Shown here: piece after piece, positions 14,724 through 28,900 of the stretch
How positions within the stretch are numbered: position 1 is the first letter of the stretch
Layout of the letters: each line of letters begins with the position of its first letter
Assembly: GCA_021613335.1 (NCBI GenBank)
Contig: JAJTWR010000278.1
Span: forward strand, 40,001 to 104,000
Length of the DNA stretch: 64,000 bases
Reading direction: 5' to 3'
Source: Whitmania pigra
Lineage: Eukaryota; Annelida; Clitellata; Hirudinida; Haemopidae
Notes under the pieces: model-generated
Seen by the model: only the letters and a program-made list of their open reading frames with translations
What the model was told of the DNA's origin: nothing
Database searches by the model: none
Program-made: the position numbers and the translations under genes

Positions 14724-15365
14724 GACTTTTTCAATTAATATTTTTAATGTTATTTAGAAAACTGAAACTTGGCATAATTTTGCTTTGTTGACATTCTTGA
14801 AAAAGTTTGTTGTGCAACACTATTGATTAAACAATACAAGCAAACTTAAATTTAAAAATGCATCTAAAATTAATCAATGGTTTTTCTGAGTTTATTTCTG
14901 GCTTCCTATTTTCCCTTCAAATAGAGTTCATCCGAAGGAATTAGAAATCGTAATTAATTTGAAAACAATCTTATTCTATTTTTCTGATGCCCTGAGGTTT
15001 TGAAAGTCTGAATCAGTGGTTCCAAAAGTGGATGGTGCAGCCGAGGGACCTGGGAGGAATAGGTGTTGTTGTTGTTTATAGCTATGGTGACATGTTGTTG
15101 TTATTATTGTTGCTCCCTGTATACATGGCGACACAAAAACGTCATCATAAGTGAGGGAATGTTCTCATTTGGTGTTATTTTAGGAGTTGTTATTTTTTCA
15201 ATTGTTTCTTCAAGCAACCCAAACGTTGGAGATTCAAAACCTGGCCTGACGAACAATTACTACAAAAATATGGAACAAGTTTATGAAATTGTCCGGTAAC
15301 AATAAAACATCAATTTGTGTTGTCCATTTGTGATGATTGTTGAAGTTATGCATTTAGACTTGCAC
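12965..15365. other. gene-poor AT-rich stretch
   Basis: No gene recognised. Contains AT-rich repeats and an (ATT)n run near 14680-14722. A frame at 15063-15299 starts in a TGT repeat, shows no family features and is not called. Confidence 0.45.
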
Positions 15366-15384
15366 TGGTGAATATTATGGATAT

Positions 15385-15423
15385 CGATGATAATGACGAC
15401 GATGACGATGATGGTGATGACGA

Positions 15424-15454
<31 letters not shown>

Positions 15455-15455
15455 T

Positions 15456-15495
<40 letters not shown>

Positions 15496-15508
15496 CGATG
15501 ACGATGAC

Positions 15509-15550
<42 letters not shown>

Positions 15551-15570
15551 AGTGATGATAGTGATGATTG
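15385..15570. repeat. (GAC)n/(GAT)n compound microsatellite
   Basis: A GAC array passes into a GAT array. All plus frames stay open (poly-Asp, poly-Thr, poly-Met). Nothing suggests translation. Confidence 0.95.
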
Positions 15571-15579
15571 ATTGATTGC

Positions 15580-16050
15580 AAACATTTCGTTATTTATAGA
15601 CTTTTGTTTGAATTTGAATTCTAACAAAAATTTTATTTTAGATTATTGCGATTATTATTAACATTATTTAGCGACAAAATTGATTTTAAAAATAGCTTAA
15701 ATCATTGATATAATGAGATAGGTACAAATAACACTTGTGAAAACTTTATTATTGAATTCGCGTTTGAGATTAAAGAGACTTTGAACCAAATGGAATACAC
15801 CGACTTTCGTTTATGGCGACATTTTTGACTATTAATCAATAGGTATTAAGAAATGGATGATGATGCTGATTAAGAGATGATTAAGATGGTGCTAGTAATA
15901 GCGACGGCGATGATGAATGGTGACAAGTGATTGTGATAAAGCACGCTGACCACGTAATATTCAATCAGCAACAAATTTATTCACAAAACACCTTCGTACC
16001 TCCAAAAGTAAATAAAGCAATTCTTCTTTCTACATTGCAGTGAGGTTTAT
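15580..16050. other. intergenic, nothing seen
   Basis: AT-rich sequence between the GAC/GAT array and the MITE, without recognisable features. Confidence 0.4.
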
Positions 16051-16053
16051 TTG

Positions 16054-16453
16054 CAGTGTTGTGCAGTAATTAATTACTTTTTTTGTAATTTTTACTTGTA
16101 ACAATTAGAGAAACTTTTCTGTACTTTTACTTGTAACAATTTTTGGTCATACTTTTACTTAATAAAAATACTTGCCTCTCACGATGGCAGCACGGGATTC
16201 AAACCCCGCTGCAGGAGCACCGTCCTAATCATCTAGATATGCAACGGACGTTAATAAAACATTACTTACTAGCAGTTAGTGCCAACAATTGATACAGACA
16301 TTTAGATAATATGGAATTATGTATTACAATAATGGCAGCATCAGTACTTTTACTTTTTAAGTAACTTTTAATTGCTTTACCTTTTAACTTTAAGTTAAGT
16401 ACATTTCTGAGGTATTACTTAATTACTGAAATGCGGTACTTTTTATAACACTG
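16054..16453 (+). mobile_element. hAT-type MITE carrying a tRNA-like insert
   Basis: A 400-bp element begins CAGTGTTGTGCAGTAATTAA and ends ACTTTTTATAACACTG, giving short imperfect terminal inverted repeats. Flanking octamers TTTATTTG and TTTATTTT agree at 7 of 8 positions, fitting an 8-bp hAT target-site duplication. Its first 110 bp closely match the inverted right end of the hAT element at 51263-52453, and its other end matches that element's left end, including the subterminal string TAACTGCTAGTA. The interior (about 16175-16260) read on the minus strand contains GATGATTAGGACGG and GGTTTGAATCC, resembling tRNA A- and B-box regions. No transposase remains. Confidence 0.85.
16175..16260 (-). 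mobile_element. tRNA-like SINE fragment inside the MITE
   Basis: The minus strand reads ATGATTAGGACGGTGCTCC, then GCGGGGTTTGAATCCCGTG, which is a good B box in a stem-loop. A related segment lies at about 51170-51262 (ATGATTAAGACGTTGGCC). This suggests a SINE family present at least twice in the window. The 5' and 3' limits are not clear. Confidence 0.45.
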
Positions 16454-16685
16454 TTTATTTTGACAAATACGTGAACAGCTACGGAACGTGAACCATTAAT
16501 GTTACTTCATGTATATTATGCTCTATTAATATTAACATTAATGTTACTTCAAGTATATTATATTCTATTAACATTAACATTAATGTTATTGTGAGTACCT
16601 CTTCTTTGTCATTAAATTGTCATCACCAATTTAGATAACATTTCAAGTTCCCTAAAACCACTCTCAAAGAAGCTCGCCCACTCAC

Positions 16686-17154
16686 CCACTGAGGTCTTGA
16701 GAATTGAAAGGGGCATGACCAACATGGCGGACATCATGTCGCTGAGGGCCAAAGAAACCAGGAAGCAATTGAACATGCTCTGAAGCTTCCTCTTGCAGCA
16801 GACAGCCAGACATACCAGGACGTTACCCCAGAATGCTGCCAGAGCTATACAACTCAGGAGCACGAGGCATGGCCAGTTGTAGACTCTCGCTGGATGTTGT
16901 TGGTGGTGTTGCGACTGAAGCAGCAATTCGTTGGTGATTCCCGATGAATTGGAGGACAAAACACTTGTCCGACCCTGAAAGACTCCAAGACCAGTATCTC
17001 CGGTTGACATGCCTGGAAACGTTTGGACGACGCTGACGATCGAAAGCGATGCCGTCGCCGTTGTCATGGAAGTCGTCATCCTTCCACGCGATTCTGGAAT
17101 GTTCGATGAAAGCAGGAAAATGAGTGACAACACGATGTTCAGTTGGAAAAGCAT
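16686..17154 (-). CDS. dopamine D2-like biogenic amine GPCR, first coding exon
   Basis: Partial gene. The exon encodes about 156 residues: a possible signal-like N-terminus (MLFQLNIVLSLIFLL), a Ser/Thr-rich extracellular segment with an NSS glycosylation site, TM1 with the conserved GNVLV, the first cytoplasmic loop (RKLQSMFN) and TM2 with LALSD and the MP motif of amine receptors. The exon closes at a strong GTGAGT donor right after LKTSVG, in phase 1, at the TM2/first extracellular loop junction where, as I recall, vertebrate D2 receptors also have an intron. The open frame continues to 16612 but is no longer receptor-like. The remaining exons (TM3-TM7, DRY, NPxxY) should lie at lower coordinates and were not found in the window. 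D2-like subtype is inferred from motif resemblance; another amine receptor is possible. Confidence 0.72.
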
Positions 17155-17159
17155 TCCTG

Positions 17160-20100
17160 AAGTACTAGATGCGTTCCAGAAGTAGCGAATAGCACATTCA
17201 GTGGTTGTTACGATAGGAGGGTCCTATGATGTCGCCGTTGAGTTTGAATCTCGATGGATGAGTTTTTAACGATTTCATTCTCAGATTCCTTAAAACTACG
17301 ATGTGAAATCGTGAAGAATTAATTCGTTCATATTTGATTAAGATTCTTTCCTCAACAAGAATTCGATTTTATTCTACAAATAACACTAAAATATGGGAAT
17401 CACTTTAGAGTTCGTTAAAAGTTTTGTTTTTGTGCGTGAAAGAAAAAAAGAAATCAAAAGATAATTCAAACCAAACCTACATCGAAATCTGCATCTGACA
17501 CGAAACATAGAAATTCTGCGGGCAAAATGTAAGCAGATTAGATTACAGACGCTGAAATACGATTTACATTTCTCGTCGTCATCGCGACCATCATCGTCGT
17601 CGTCGGAGAGTGATGATGATGAGTACGAAGAGGCTGGAACGACTGGAAGAATTCCAAGCAAACCAATCGGACGTATGTCACGTCGAAAGTCAAAGATTCT
17701 TGCCTCAGGCAGTCGGAAGCTACAAAAACTCCTTGTGTCCGTGCATCCGTTGCATGCCTTAATAAATACTTTCGAGGTATACTATGCTGCAATATGCTAT
17801 GTTCATTAAAGTATGCTGTAATAAATATCATTGATGTGTCATATGCTTTAATAAGCTCTATTAAATATTAATATGTAATAAAGTCGTTTGAGTTATAATA
17901 TGCCGTGATAAATAACACAACAACAGTACATGTCCTAATACCTGCTACAATGACACGATTATAGAAATCTAATTATTCAAATAAATTATTGAACAAATCG
18001 TTTGAGAGGTTCAATTTGAATTTCAAGATTGTTTCGATCCTCTGAGTATTTCAATCAACAAATGCAATTATTTCAATCAAACTGAGAAAGTCTTGATTGT
18101 TGCATCTTCCATCTACTCAAACCTTCCAAGTTTATGCACATTTCACAGTGCTAAATTCCAACGCCTAGATTCCTTGTCTTGAAAAACTCTTTTCAAGCTT
18201 TTTTGAAATAATTTTTCTTGAAATTGCCACGACTATATATATAATGACTTACGTATGAATGAAGTACATTTTTTAAGTCGTCTTTCAGTACCAATTTAAT
18301 CACGTATTCCCAGACCGTCCATCCAAGTACATCATCCGCACTTTTACCATTTTCTGCAAAACATATCCACTCACTCATCCCGTGCCATTCTTTGTCCAGT
18401 GAGAAAAATCAATTGCCCAACATTCACTTGTTCTCCAACACTTTGTCGAGAGAAAAGTGAGACATGCGCGCAGCAGACACAACGGAGCAGTTTTAGCAGA
18501 ACAGCACAAGGGCCATACATTGCTCCCGATTGAACCAATTTACATCTTCCACTGCTCTTCCAGGACGGATTTTCCTTTCTTCTCACGGATCTTCCACTCC
18601 ACATTCCGTCGTTCCTGAATCATCCGGCTACTTTAAAGCGAATCTGCCGTCGTCATCAATCTTGTAATCGTCCTCTTCATCATCATCATCGTTATCATCA
18701 CCAACAACATTATAAGCGCAGTCGTCATCCTCACCATCTAAATTTACGGGTTCTCTAGTCATTTGTAATTACTTTGAAAGTCGTTAAACATTTCAAAGTC
18801 TTCAGAAAGTGAAGAAAAACAATCTTTTCTTGTCTTTTATTTACGGCGTAAAGCAACCGCTTGAATCGAACAATGAAGTTGCAATTACAACATGTAGTCG
18901 GTGTCGCTAGTGTAGTCGTCTATCGGCATCATTGGCTTGTAGCGACGAATTTCTACTGATGGACGCCTAATCTTCCACTGCCTCAAGTCATCACGTTTTA
19001 CGACTGAGGTCGAAATCGCATGCCTTCCATCGCATCATTCTTCTTGTTGTTGTTGTTGGAAATAATAAATTAATAATTAGTAATATTATTCTGAAGTTTA
19101 GAAGTAATAATTTTGTAATGATGCAAGCGTCCAAAAGTAATTATTAATAAGACTAATATTAATATTAATTAAAAGCAACGTCTTAACAAAATTCAAGCTC
19201 CAAAAGGTGAAAGCAATTCGAAGAAAAATTCAAGGAAAAGAATTTTGTAAGCAGAAGTCTAAAACGATTAGAAAAGTGGTCCCAGCTAAATTAAATGACG
19301 TCTGCTTGAAGTGGAAATCGAGACGGATGAAGTAAAGGAATACAAAAAAATTGATTTTGACGATGAAATGAAAATAAATTGATTCCAGATTCATTCGAAG
19401 AACAAGGGCTATTAATCGCTTATAGTCACGTTTGGAACCTCTCTTTGAAGGTCCGATTCGCAACATCACGCGAGTGATTGAACCAATACTTATGACTGAA
19501 AGCCTGTCAGAAAAAGACAAATTTGATAGAAATAACTTCAGGAAATGTAACTCGACATTTTCTGGCAACACTCATCTTTTTCGATTTAATTCATCCACTC
19601 AACTCAATTTCCTGTTTTGGAGACAATAACTGTTCTCAAGGGCTAATAATAATACTTAAGCAGTCATTACGAAGGTTATGGAGATTTGGAGTTGTGGTTG
19701 TACGTGACTGGTTACACGATTGTTATAATTTTTCTGCTTCTGTTTCTAGATGAATTTTCAAGATTTTACTTAAACGATTGCAGTTTGAATGTGAAATAAT
19801 TCACTACAAATAGTTGTCTTTATTGTTTTTATAGCGAACTAATTTTCATAGACTAAGATAATAAAATAAATGTTTCTCTTTTGATACAAAATTAACAATT
19901 AAGCATACGTTTAAAATTTAAAATAAAGTTAATTAAAAAATTGTAGTTTTTATATTTTTGAAACATTTATTTTAAACGGCGTTCGCAATGCAAATTGTAA
20001 TATTTTTAAATGGAAATGTTTTGACACTGCCGTTACCATAGTTTCAGAAAATGTCTCAATTATTGAGACGGTCGAATTAATTCTGCGAAGAGTTTCAGCC

Positions 20101-20195
20101 AACATTACCAACAAATAAAAGATTAAGGAATACGTTAAAACATAAATACTTTACATAAAGAGCATATTTCCTTGCGAATGCCAGATTGAAAACTT
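17160..20195. other. intergenic between GPCR exon and CLUAP1
   Basis: No gene supported. Frames at 17386-17831, 18371-18604 and 19230-19753 lack any recognisable domain. A short ATC-type tract lies near 18670-18700. Confidence 0.45.
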
Positions 20196-20201
20196 TCAGT
20201 G

Positions 20202-23200
20202 ATGTCTTACAGAGACTTAAGAAGTGAGCTTAAATCGTTACAAACAATATTTTATTTAACTTTGTATTTTACAGATTAAATTAAGTTATGTTTATTTTTG
20301 CTTTATAGATTTCACAGAGATGATGAGAGCTCTTGGATACAAAAGATTGATATCAATGGAGAACTTCAAGAATCCAACTTTTCCTTTGGTTGCAGAGATC
20401 TTGACATGGCTTGCTTTAAGGTAATTTCTTAAATTTGTTCTTTCAAAGTTTTGAGTGCCAATATAACCAATTTTAAAGATTATGTTAAACATTTCTTCAG
20501 GTTCGAGCCAAATGCAGATGTGCCCAGTGAGATTGACTCAGCTCAAGATAGGATCATCTTCATGAAGTTTATCATAGAGTTTATGGTTGGTTTTACATTT
20601 CTGCATTTTAGGTAAATTGAAAGTTGAAATTGGATTAAAATGATTGTGATTGTCATAATAACCAGTATTGAGATTGGAAGGCATTCTAATATTACATCAA
20701 AGAGAAATTTTTTTTCATTAGTTTTGATTTTGGTTGTAATACATTTAAATAATGGGGAAATTAAGCAATAAAAGTAAAATTATAACATTTTTAGAAAAGA
20801 AAGAACAATAACTAATAACTGTCTTAACATATGAGTGAGCCATGAAATCAAATTGAATTATTTAAGACTTTTTTAAACTCAATTTATTTTATAATTTGTA
20901 ATAAACCTTTATTCCAGATAGTTGCCATTTTATATTGTTAAAAACTTATCACTTTTTAAAAATTTTTAATTTATTATATCATAGTTATTTTATTGCACAA
21001 ATAATGCATTTAATTCTACATCATTATATTAATTCCCCCAAGCTGACAAAGGCCAATGTAAAACTCAATCCAAAGAGATTGTATGAGGCAGATGGTCATT
21101 CAGTGAGAGAGCTGTTGAAGGTCACTCGAATTTTGTACGAAGCTTCGAGATCAAGGGGCTCAAAAATTGAGGAAGACGACCCAACCTTAAATAGGGATGA
21201 ATCCATGTCTGTCATGATGGAGCTTGCTGGAAGGGTTGTGATAAATTAATAAACTTTACATGTTTAGCCAAATATGATAAATGAATAAATAATTCAAGCT
21301 ACTATTTGTTATGTTTTTTTTTCTGTTTAGTGAAATTTTATTCAATAAAAATACCTTTCACTCAAACATTTAAACCACACAGAAAATTAAAATAAAATAA
21401 CTGATAAAATAACAAATTAATGGTAATCAAATTAACATCATCAAATGTAATAAAAACAAAAGACAAATGAACCAATTAGGCATCATCATTAATTGGGATT
21501 ACCATGCATGATCATTTTCTTAATATGATGTTTCATTGATAAATCATCAATTAGTAACTGGGCAAATGTTGTTCAATAAGTAAATAAATAAAATTATTAT
21601 TCCTCAGTCTCAAGAACTCACAGAAGCCAGGAAATTGGCAACAGAACTGACAGGCAAAGGGGCAACACTCTATGACCTTTTGGGTAGAGAAGTCGACCTG
21701 AGGGTACACAAGATTTTCATGTAAATTAAAACTAACTAAGCATGTTTATTTATTATACATTTTGTCTAGTTTTGAAATCAATGCAATCTTGTTCATAATT
21801 TATGAGGGCTTTTCAATTCACCTTGTTGAAGACAAGATAATTGACAAATTCTTAAATGATATTTCATCCCACAGGTGGCCAGAATTGGAGCTCTGTCGAA
21901 ACAATTGGAATTGAATGACATCGAGAAAACCGTTATCCAAGGAAGCAAAGGAATTGAGGTTTCTTGATGAAGTTGATATTTAATATTTCTTAAATCCTTG
22001 AACAGCTTTTTATGCTAATGTAATCATTGCTTTAATGAGCCTTTTAATTAATTACTTAATTATTGTGTAACATCATTAGGATATTTTACTGAATAATGAG
22101 TTGTTATTCTTCCTATTGGTACTGGTTTTTTAGATTTAGTTTTATGTGTTTTCTGCTACACTAATGAAACAACTTAAAAATAATTTAAAAGGAATGAGTA
22201 GACAAAGAGTTTTTAAATTATGTTTGTTATTAAATAATAACATTTGATGGTGAATTATTGAACAGGATGAGATCAGATTGCTCATGTCCAAGATAGAGAA
22301 TGTAGCCTCAGATGAAGCCAACCTTGAGGTGAAAATTGAGAAGAAGAAGGCAGAATTGGAGAGGACTCAAAAAAGATTTGATGCCCTGCAGACCGTAAGG
22401 TAGTCTTTAGTTCCTGCTAGTAATTATTTAAGTATTTATTACAATACTGTAAAGTACTACAATGATGATAACACATTTCTTTAAACAAATATATTATTAA
22501 TTAAGATTGCAATTCCAATTGATTATGACATCTTTCAAATGTCTCATAATGTGTGACTTTGAAAAAGCAACTTATGTTGTTGGGGAAAATGTTTAAATGA
22601 TTTGACAAATGTTTTTTCGAAAAGGCTGCAGTCGAAATTATTCTAATGTTTTGTTACAGACCTGCCTACATGGATGAAATGGAAAAGCTGGAGGAAGAAC
22701 TGCAATCTCTTTATGAAGAATATATGACCAAATATAGAAACGTCTCTTTCCTTGAATCCATTTATGACAAATACAGAAAATATGAGAAGGATCTTGGAGA
22801 TGTAAGCTGTTGATATCTGATGTCTTTAATTCAACTTTTTAATCTGCCAATTAATTTCTAGTTAGGCTTGATTGATTTCTGTCATAATCCAAAAGTTTTT
22901 TTTCTTTCTGATCAACAATTGCTTTTCATATAATTAATACATTAGGTTGCTATAGACTTGTAAGCTCATTTGTAGAAATTGTCTTGAAGCAGCATTTTAC
23001 TGTTTAGCATCACAAACATGATGACAAAAGTTCATAGTTTTTGTGAAATTATTTCATTGAATGTGGAGTTATTCAGACATTTTAATATTTTTTAATGTGA
23101 AGTATTTTTTCCCACTTTCCTGCAGATTATTGAGAATCAAGTGAAGAGGACTCTGGCCAAGGTTTATGTCCCCAACAAAAATATGTCACTTGCTGATGGT

Positions 23201-23969
23201 ATGCAAAATTTGATTGTTTCCAATGATTAATTTTGCAATGCATGGTAAAATAAAGATTTTGTTGTACCTGCTTCTCATGTAACAGATTTACATGATGATG
23301 ACAACGATGACGACGACGTCGAAGAAGACGACGACGATGATGATGATGATGATGATGATGAAGATGAAGAACGCACAGGACTCAGAAACGGAGATAGGCG
23401 CAGAGGATTCCCTAGAAGGATTGGGAATGTTGTTCAAAGAAATGGTCTGCATTGCTTTGTTTGCTAACTTTATCATATTCGTTTCATTATCACGCATTTA
23501 TCATGCCATAAAGCATAGAGTATGTATACATATTGCATAAAGTATGCAATTATTGTTTCAGGTTTTGAAAACAGACCAACTACAGGCAGGCGAGTACCTC
23601 CCAAAAAGACGACATTTATATTTGATGACGATGACGATGAAGATGATTTGGTATAATTCTCAACAATGATTAATTGTCAAAAGCAACTTCGTTCCCGTAA
23701 TAATCAACACATAATCACTTTTCACCATTGCTTTCAACACTTGTAATTTTTTATAGAATCTTTCTGGTGATTCTGTTGATATTGCCGAAGAAGAAGAGGG
23801 CGAGGGAACAACCCGCGCCCCCAGAGGAGGCCCAAGAGGGAAGCCATTGCATCGTAGGATGGATGGTCGTCCCGTGGCGGCAACGCGGGGAGGAGCTGGC
23901 AACGGAAGCGCCAAAATTAGGACCAAGCCAGAAAGTGATGACGATAATAAGGACGAAGACGATTTTTAG
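20202..23969 (+). CDS. CLUAP1: clusterin-associated protein 1 / IFT38 homologue
   Basis: An intraflagellar transport complex B subunit acting in cilia assembly. Twelve exons join in frame to 466 codons: 20202-20223, 20309-20420, 20501-20585, 21043-21234, 21608-21703, 21875-21958, 22266-22399, 22660-22801, 23126-23198, 23286-23444, 23562-23650, 23757-23969. The N-terminal calponin-homology-like region is strongly conserved ([19 protein letters not shown], then [12 protein letters not shown]). It is followed by coiled-coil sequence ([27 protein letters not shown]) and an acidic tail ending in [10 protein letters not shown]. The start is the ATG giving MSYRDLR, spliced into NFTEMM. Exon 10 carries an Asp run encoded by a GAC/GAT tract; the vertebrate protein, about 413 residues as recalled, also has an acidic tail. 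The donors of exons 4 (GTTGTG) and 10 (GTCTGC) are weak and could be misplaced. MRM2 follows about 0.8 kb downstream on the same strand. Confidence 0.95.
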
Positions 23970-23974
23970 AATTC

Positions 23975-25938
<1,964 letters not shown>

Positions 25939-25967
25939 AAAAGATGTAGAAAATAATTTTCTACAAA

Positions 25968-25973
25968 AATAAA
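25968..25973 (+). terminator. MRM2 polyadenylation signal
   Basis: AATAAA placed 30 nt past the MRM2 stop codon. Position and sequence fit a canonical signal. Confidence 0.6.
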
Positions 25974-25974
25974 T

Positions 25975-26386
25975 TTTGTTAAACAGTAATGCCTTGATTT
26001 CTCCATGAATGTAAATTTATTGCTTTGACATCTCTAAACATCAAAACAAACAAAACATAAATGAGTTGTCACTAGAGATAACTGATAAAGAATCATTAAA
26101 AGGCTTTTAAACCTATGTAAAAGATCGTAAAATATTGAGAATCACAGCACCAGCAGCTAATTGATGCAAAAACCAATCGCTTAAAGGAATGTGCGAAAAT
26201 CACTTTATAAATTTTTATATATTATTAAACCTTTATAAATTAAGACCTCAAATTTTTGGTTTGAGGTGTCATGGCCATACCAGACATAAAAACTGCTATA
26301 GTAAAAAAACCCATAAATGCACGGCCCTCAAATGTAAGTGTGCCTCACACATTCTATAGCTCATCATTTAGATTCATCTTAAAGCT
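25975..26386. other. shared 3' region of convergent genes
   Basis: The 3' flanks of MRM2 and the minus-strand transporter. A minus-strand AATAAA (TTTATT at 26015-26020) lies about 370 nt after the transporter stop and may end its transcript. Confidence 0.4.
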
Positions 26387-27664
26387 TCACTCTTCAGAAT
26401 TTTTTTCCCTGATTTCAATCTGAGCTTCCTCATCTTTAGAATCTGCCAAGAGTTTTTCCTCGATGTCTCGATGTTTGATCATGGTGTATAGCAAACCTCC
26501 GGAAAAGTTCAGTGCAATTCCGGACAGGAGGTAGGCGTTGATGGCGACACCCCCGAAAGCAAACATGCCTGCCACAGTCTGGAAGAGGGTCTTCAACGTG
26601 CCGGTGATGCTTGTCGTCAGGGCGGAGTTGTAGGTAGTGCAAAGGAACAACAGATAATTGAGCAAACATCCGAAGACGATCATAGTAGTGAACGATAGGA
26701 TGAATCCGATGTTCAAGGATGCCAGATGTCCGAAGAGCTCGCCCACGGCTGGACAGATTTCCTGAGTAGCGAGGGACATGGCGATGAGGAGAGGTAACGT
26801 GTTCAAACTGTTGAGGTGGAGAGACTCTACTGCACCAAAATCTGAGGCATGTTTTTGGACTAGCAGAAGGTACAGGGCTTGACTGAAGACACTTGCTCCT
26901 CCATAAATATATGCCATGAGGTCAAATGTTAGATCTCCAAATCCTAAAAAAAAAAGCAAGACCATATCCTAAGTTAACTCTTATATAAATAAGTTAAATG
27001 AGTTAATGAAGAGAGAGAGAGAATATCAAATATCTATTTATGAGATTACTTAATAAGATTGAATAAAAAGTGGAGAGTGTATTTATAAAATCTCTATGTA
27101 TGACCTTATATCTAGTTTTGATTATCTCAAAACAGTCTCAAAATTACAAAGTATTATATTATTAGCTTAAGTATTATTATTATTGTTGTTGTTGTTCACT
27201 ACCTCACAAACTTAAATGACTTATCAACCTGCAAGAATGCATCCAGCAGTGATCATAGCCACAGCAGTGCATGTTGGTGGAGAGGGCAATGGCTTTTTGA
27301 GGATTATGACCCCCAGGATGAGTATGACCACAGGGGCGCATCGTTTGATCACCCCATACATTGGTATGTTCATCCCATTGAGAGCTGAAAGAGAAAGAAC
27401 ACTGTTCGCAGCATAAAAAATCGACGGAATCAGGAACTTCCAGGCTCTTTCTATTGTGAACTTGATGATGAATCGGTTCCCACTTAATCGCATCATTTCT
27501 AAAATGGCAATTGTGAAGGCCATTTGACAGCTGACTATGAAAAAGGGATAGTTGTAATTGAGGGAGGTCAGAACAAGTTTGTTTACAAATGTCATGGAGG
27601 CGGAACAGACACCATAAATGACGGCTATAAAAAAGCCGATAGTGGAACTGGACTTTGACGTCAT
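26387..27664 (-). CDS. SLC35D-family nucleotide-sugar transporter
   Basis: A predicted Golgi/ER nucleotide-sugar antiporter of the drug/metabolite transporter superfamily. Two exons (27664-27229, then 26943-26387) join in phase 1 to 330 residues; the junction reads CILAG, then FGDLTFDL. About ten hydrophobic segments are visible. Family landmarks are FVNKLVLTS in TM1, a conserved YG-IKR-AP-like stretch before TM4, GDLTFDLMAY, and NSALTTSITGTLKTL near TM9, which resembles SLC35D3 most closely among members I recall. The C-terminus is a short charged cytosolic tail (KDEEAQIEIREKNSEE). SLC35D1/2 or another member is possible, and substrate cannot be read from the sequence. The acceptor is a ten-T tract followed by AG. 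Confidence 0.86.
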
Positions 27665-27669
27665 TTTCA

Positions 27670-28205
27670 GGATGTTGGATTGAAGCTACATAAAGATTTT
27701 CTCAAACAGCTAGTGTGGCGAGACCTCCAGCTAAACAGATGTAATTAAATCCTCAACTAAATTATTCCTAGTTGACTGTGTGATTCAACATTAAAAATAA
27801 AAAAAATTGACATATATTTGCCTAATTAGTCTGAGATAAAACCAGTACAAAACATCCCATGTCGAATATATTTCTCGTGGCTACAAAAAAAAGTAGACGT
27901 AGCAGGTACATTTAACTTCAGAATATTTTTTGCTTTAACACCTTCTGTAAAAATATTAAATTTGAGTAAAATTTCATCAAAAAAAATGTTAGAAATTTTA
28001 TCTTCATGGCACATTCACAATCGTAATTAATCACTGTTTTCCTGACTAGTTAACTTGACTTTAACTTTTATAAACAATTATTTTGCATAAAATAAATTAA
28101 GTTTAACCAAAGAAATTTACGCGAGCAATATATAAAGATAAATCTTTTGACAAGAATCTTAAGCAGTCTAAATTATCTCCTTATGAAATTGACTTTAAAT
28201 AAAAT
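27670..28205. other. upstream of transporter, nothing else seen
   Basis: Presumed promoter/5' UTR side of the minus-strand transporter. AT-rich, with no recognisable element and no coding evidence. Confidence 0.4.
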
Positions 28206-28210
28206 ACCTG

Positions 28211-28900
28211 CAGTCATACCTCTCTTTACGAACTTGGAGGTTTGTTTCTTCTTTCGAACTTTTATCGGGTTACGTACTTTGTGTGTTAAAAATGTTTTCC
28301 GCTAAATTCTCCATGTACAGGCCACCAATGACACTGATTTGACTCTTCGTGATTTTTGGAAGGATCACCTTAATTACATAAATCTTGTTCATAAAGCCTG
28401 GAACAGTGTTACCATACGCACATTGCAATCAGCATGGAAAAGACTTTGGCCAGCTTGCGTGCTCGACAAAGAAGTGGTTATGAATGATAAATCTATGGTA
28501 CAAGACATTGTAAGCCTTGTTAGAAGTTTAGAACTGGATGTAGATGAGAATGACATTGTGAAGTTGCTGGAGGGCCATTGCCAAGAAATAACAGCAGAAG
28601 ATCTTGTTAAATTGCAGCTCGAGCAAGAAGAAGATATGCAGGAGGAAACATAAGAAAAAGAGGATGAGGTACTATCTGCTACAAGTGCTGAAATAAAAGA
28701 CAGTTGTAATAAGTAAAATGATGTCCAGGCTTTTATAGCCTACAACCTAGACAAAGCTGTTTCGACAAGGGCAGTGGACTTTTTCAGTGTCATGGTCCAT
28801 TTCCGATTATGCAGCAAAGAAAAAACAGGTTTCTATGGACCGTTTTTTAGTTCAAAAACATCAGGTCACAACAGAATAGTAACAAGGAAAAAATAGATGG
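28211..28900 (+). mobile_element. decayed Tigger/pogo-type DNA transposon
   Basis: The left end CAGTCATACCTCTCTTTACG resembles known Tigger-type inverted repeats. Only the C-terminal part of the DDE transposase remains. A frame open from about 28306 to 28653 contains ATNDTDLTLRDFWKDH and LQSAWKRLWP, typical of the region after the catalytic core. Past a stop, a second block near 28800-28870 resembles the transposase end (KKQVSMDRFLVQK). The catalytic core is absent and no matching right inverted repeat was found, so the copy is an internally deleted, truncated relic. Confidence 0.8.

Noticed and set aside
19230..19571. 113-codon minus-strand frame
   Set aside because: Composition follows AT-rich background (Phe/Leu/Ile) and no family resemblance was seen.
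26436..26669. 77-codon frame inside the transporter gene
   Set aside because: Out-of-frame shadow of the SLC35D-type exon 2.
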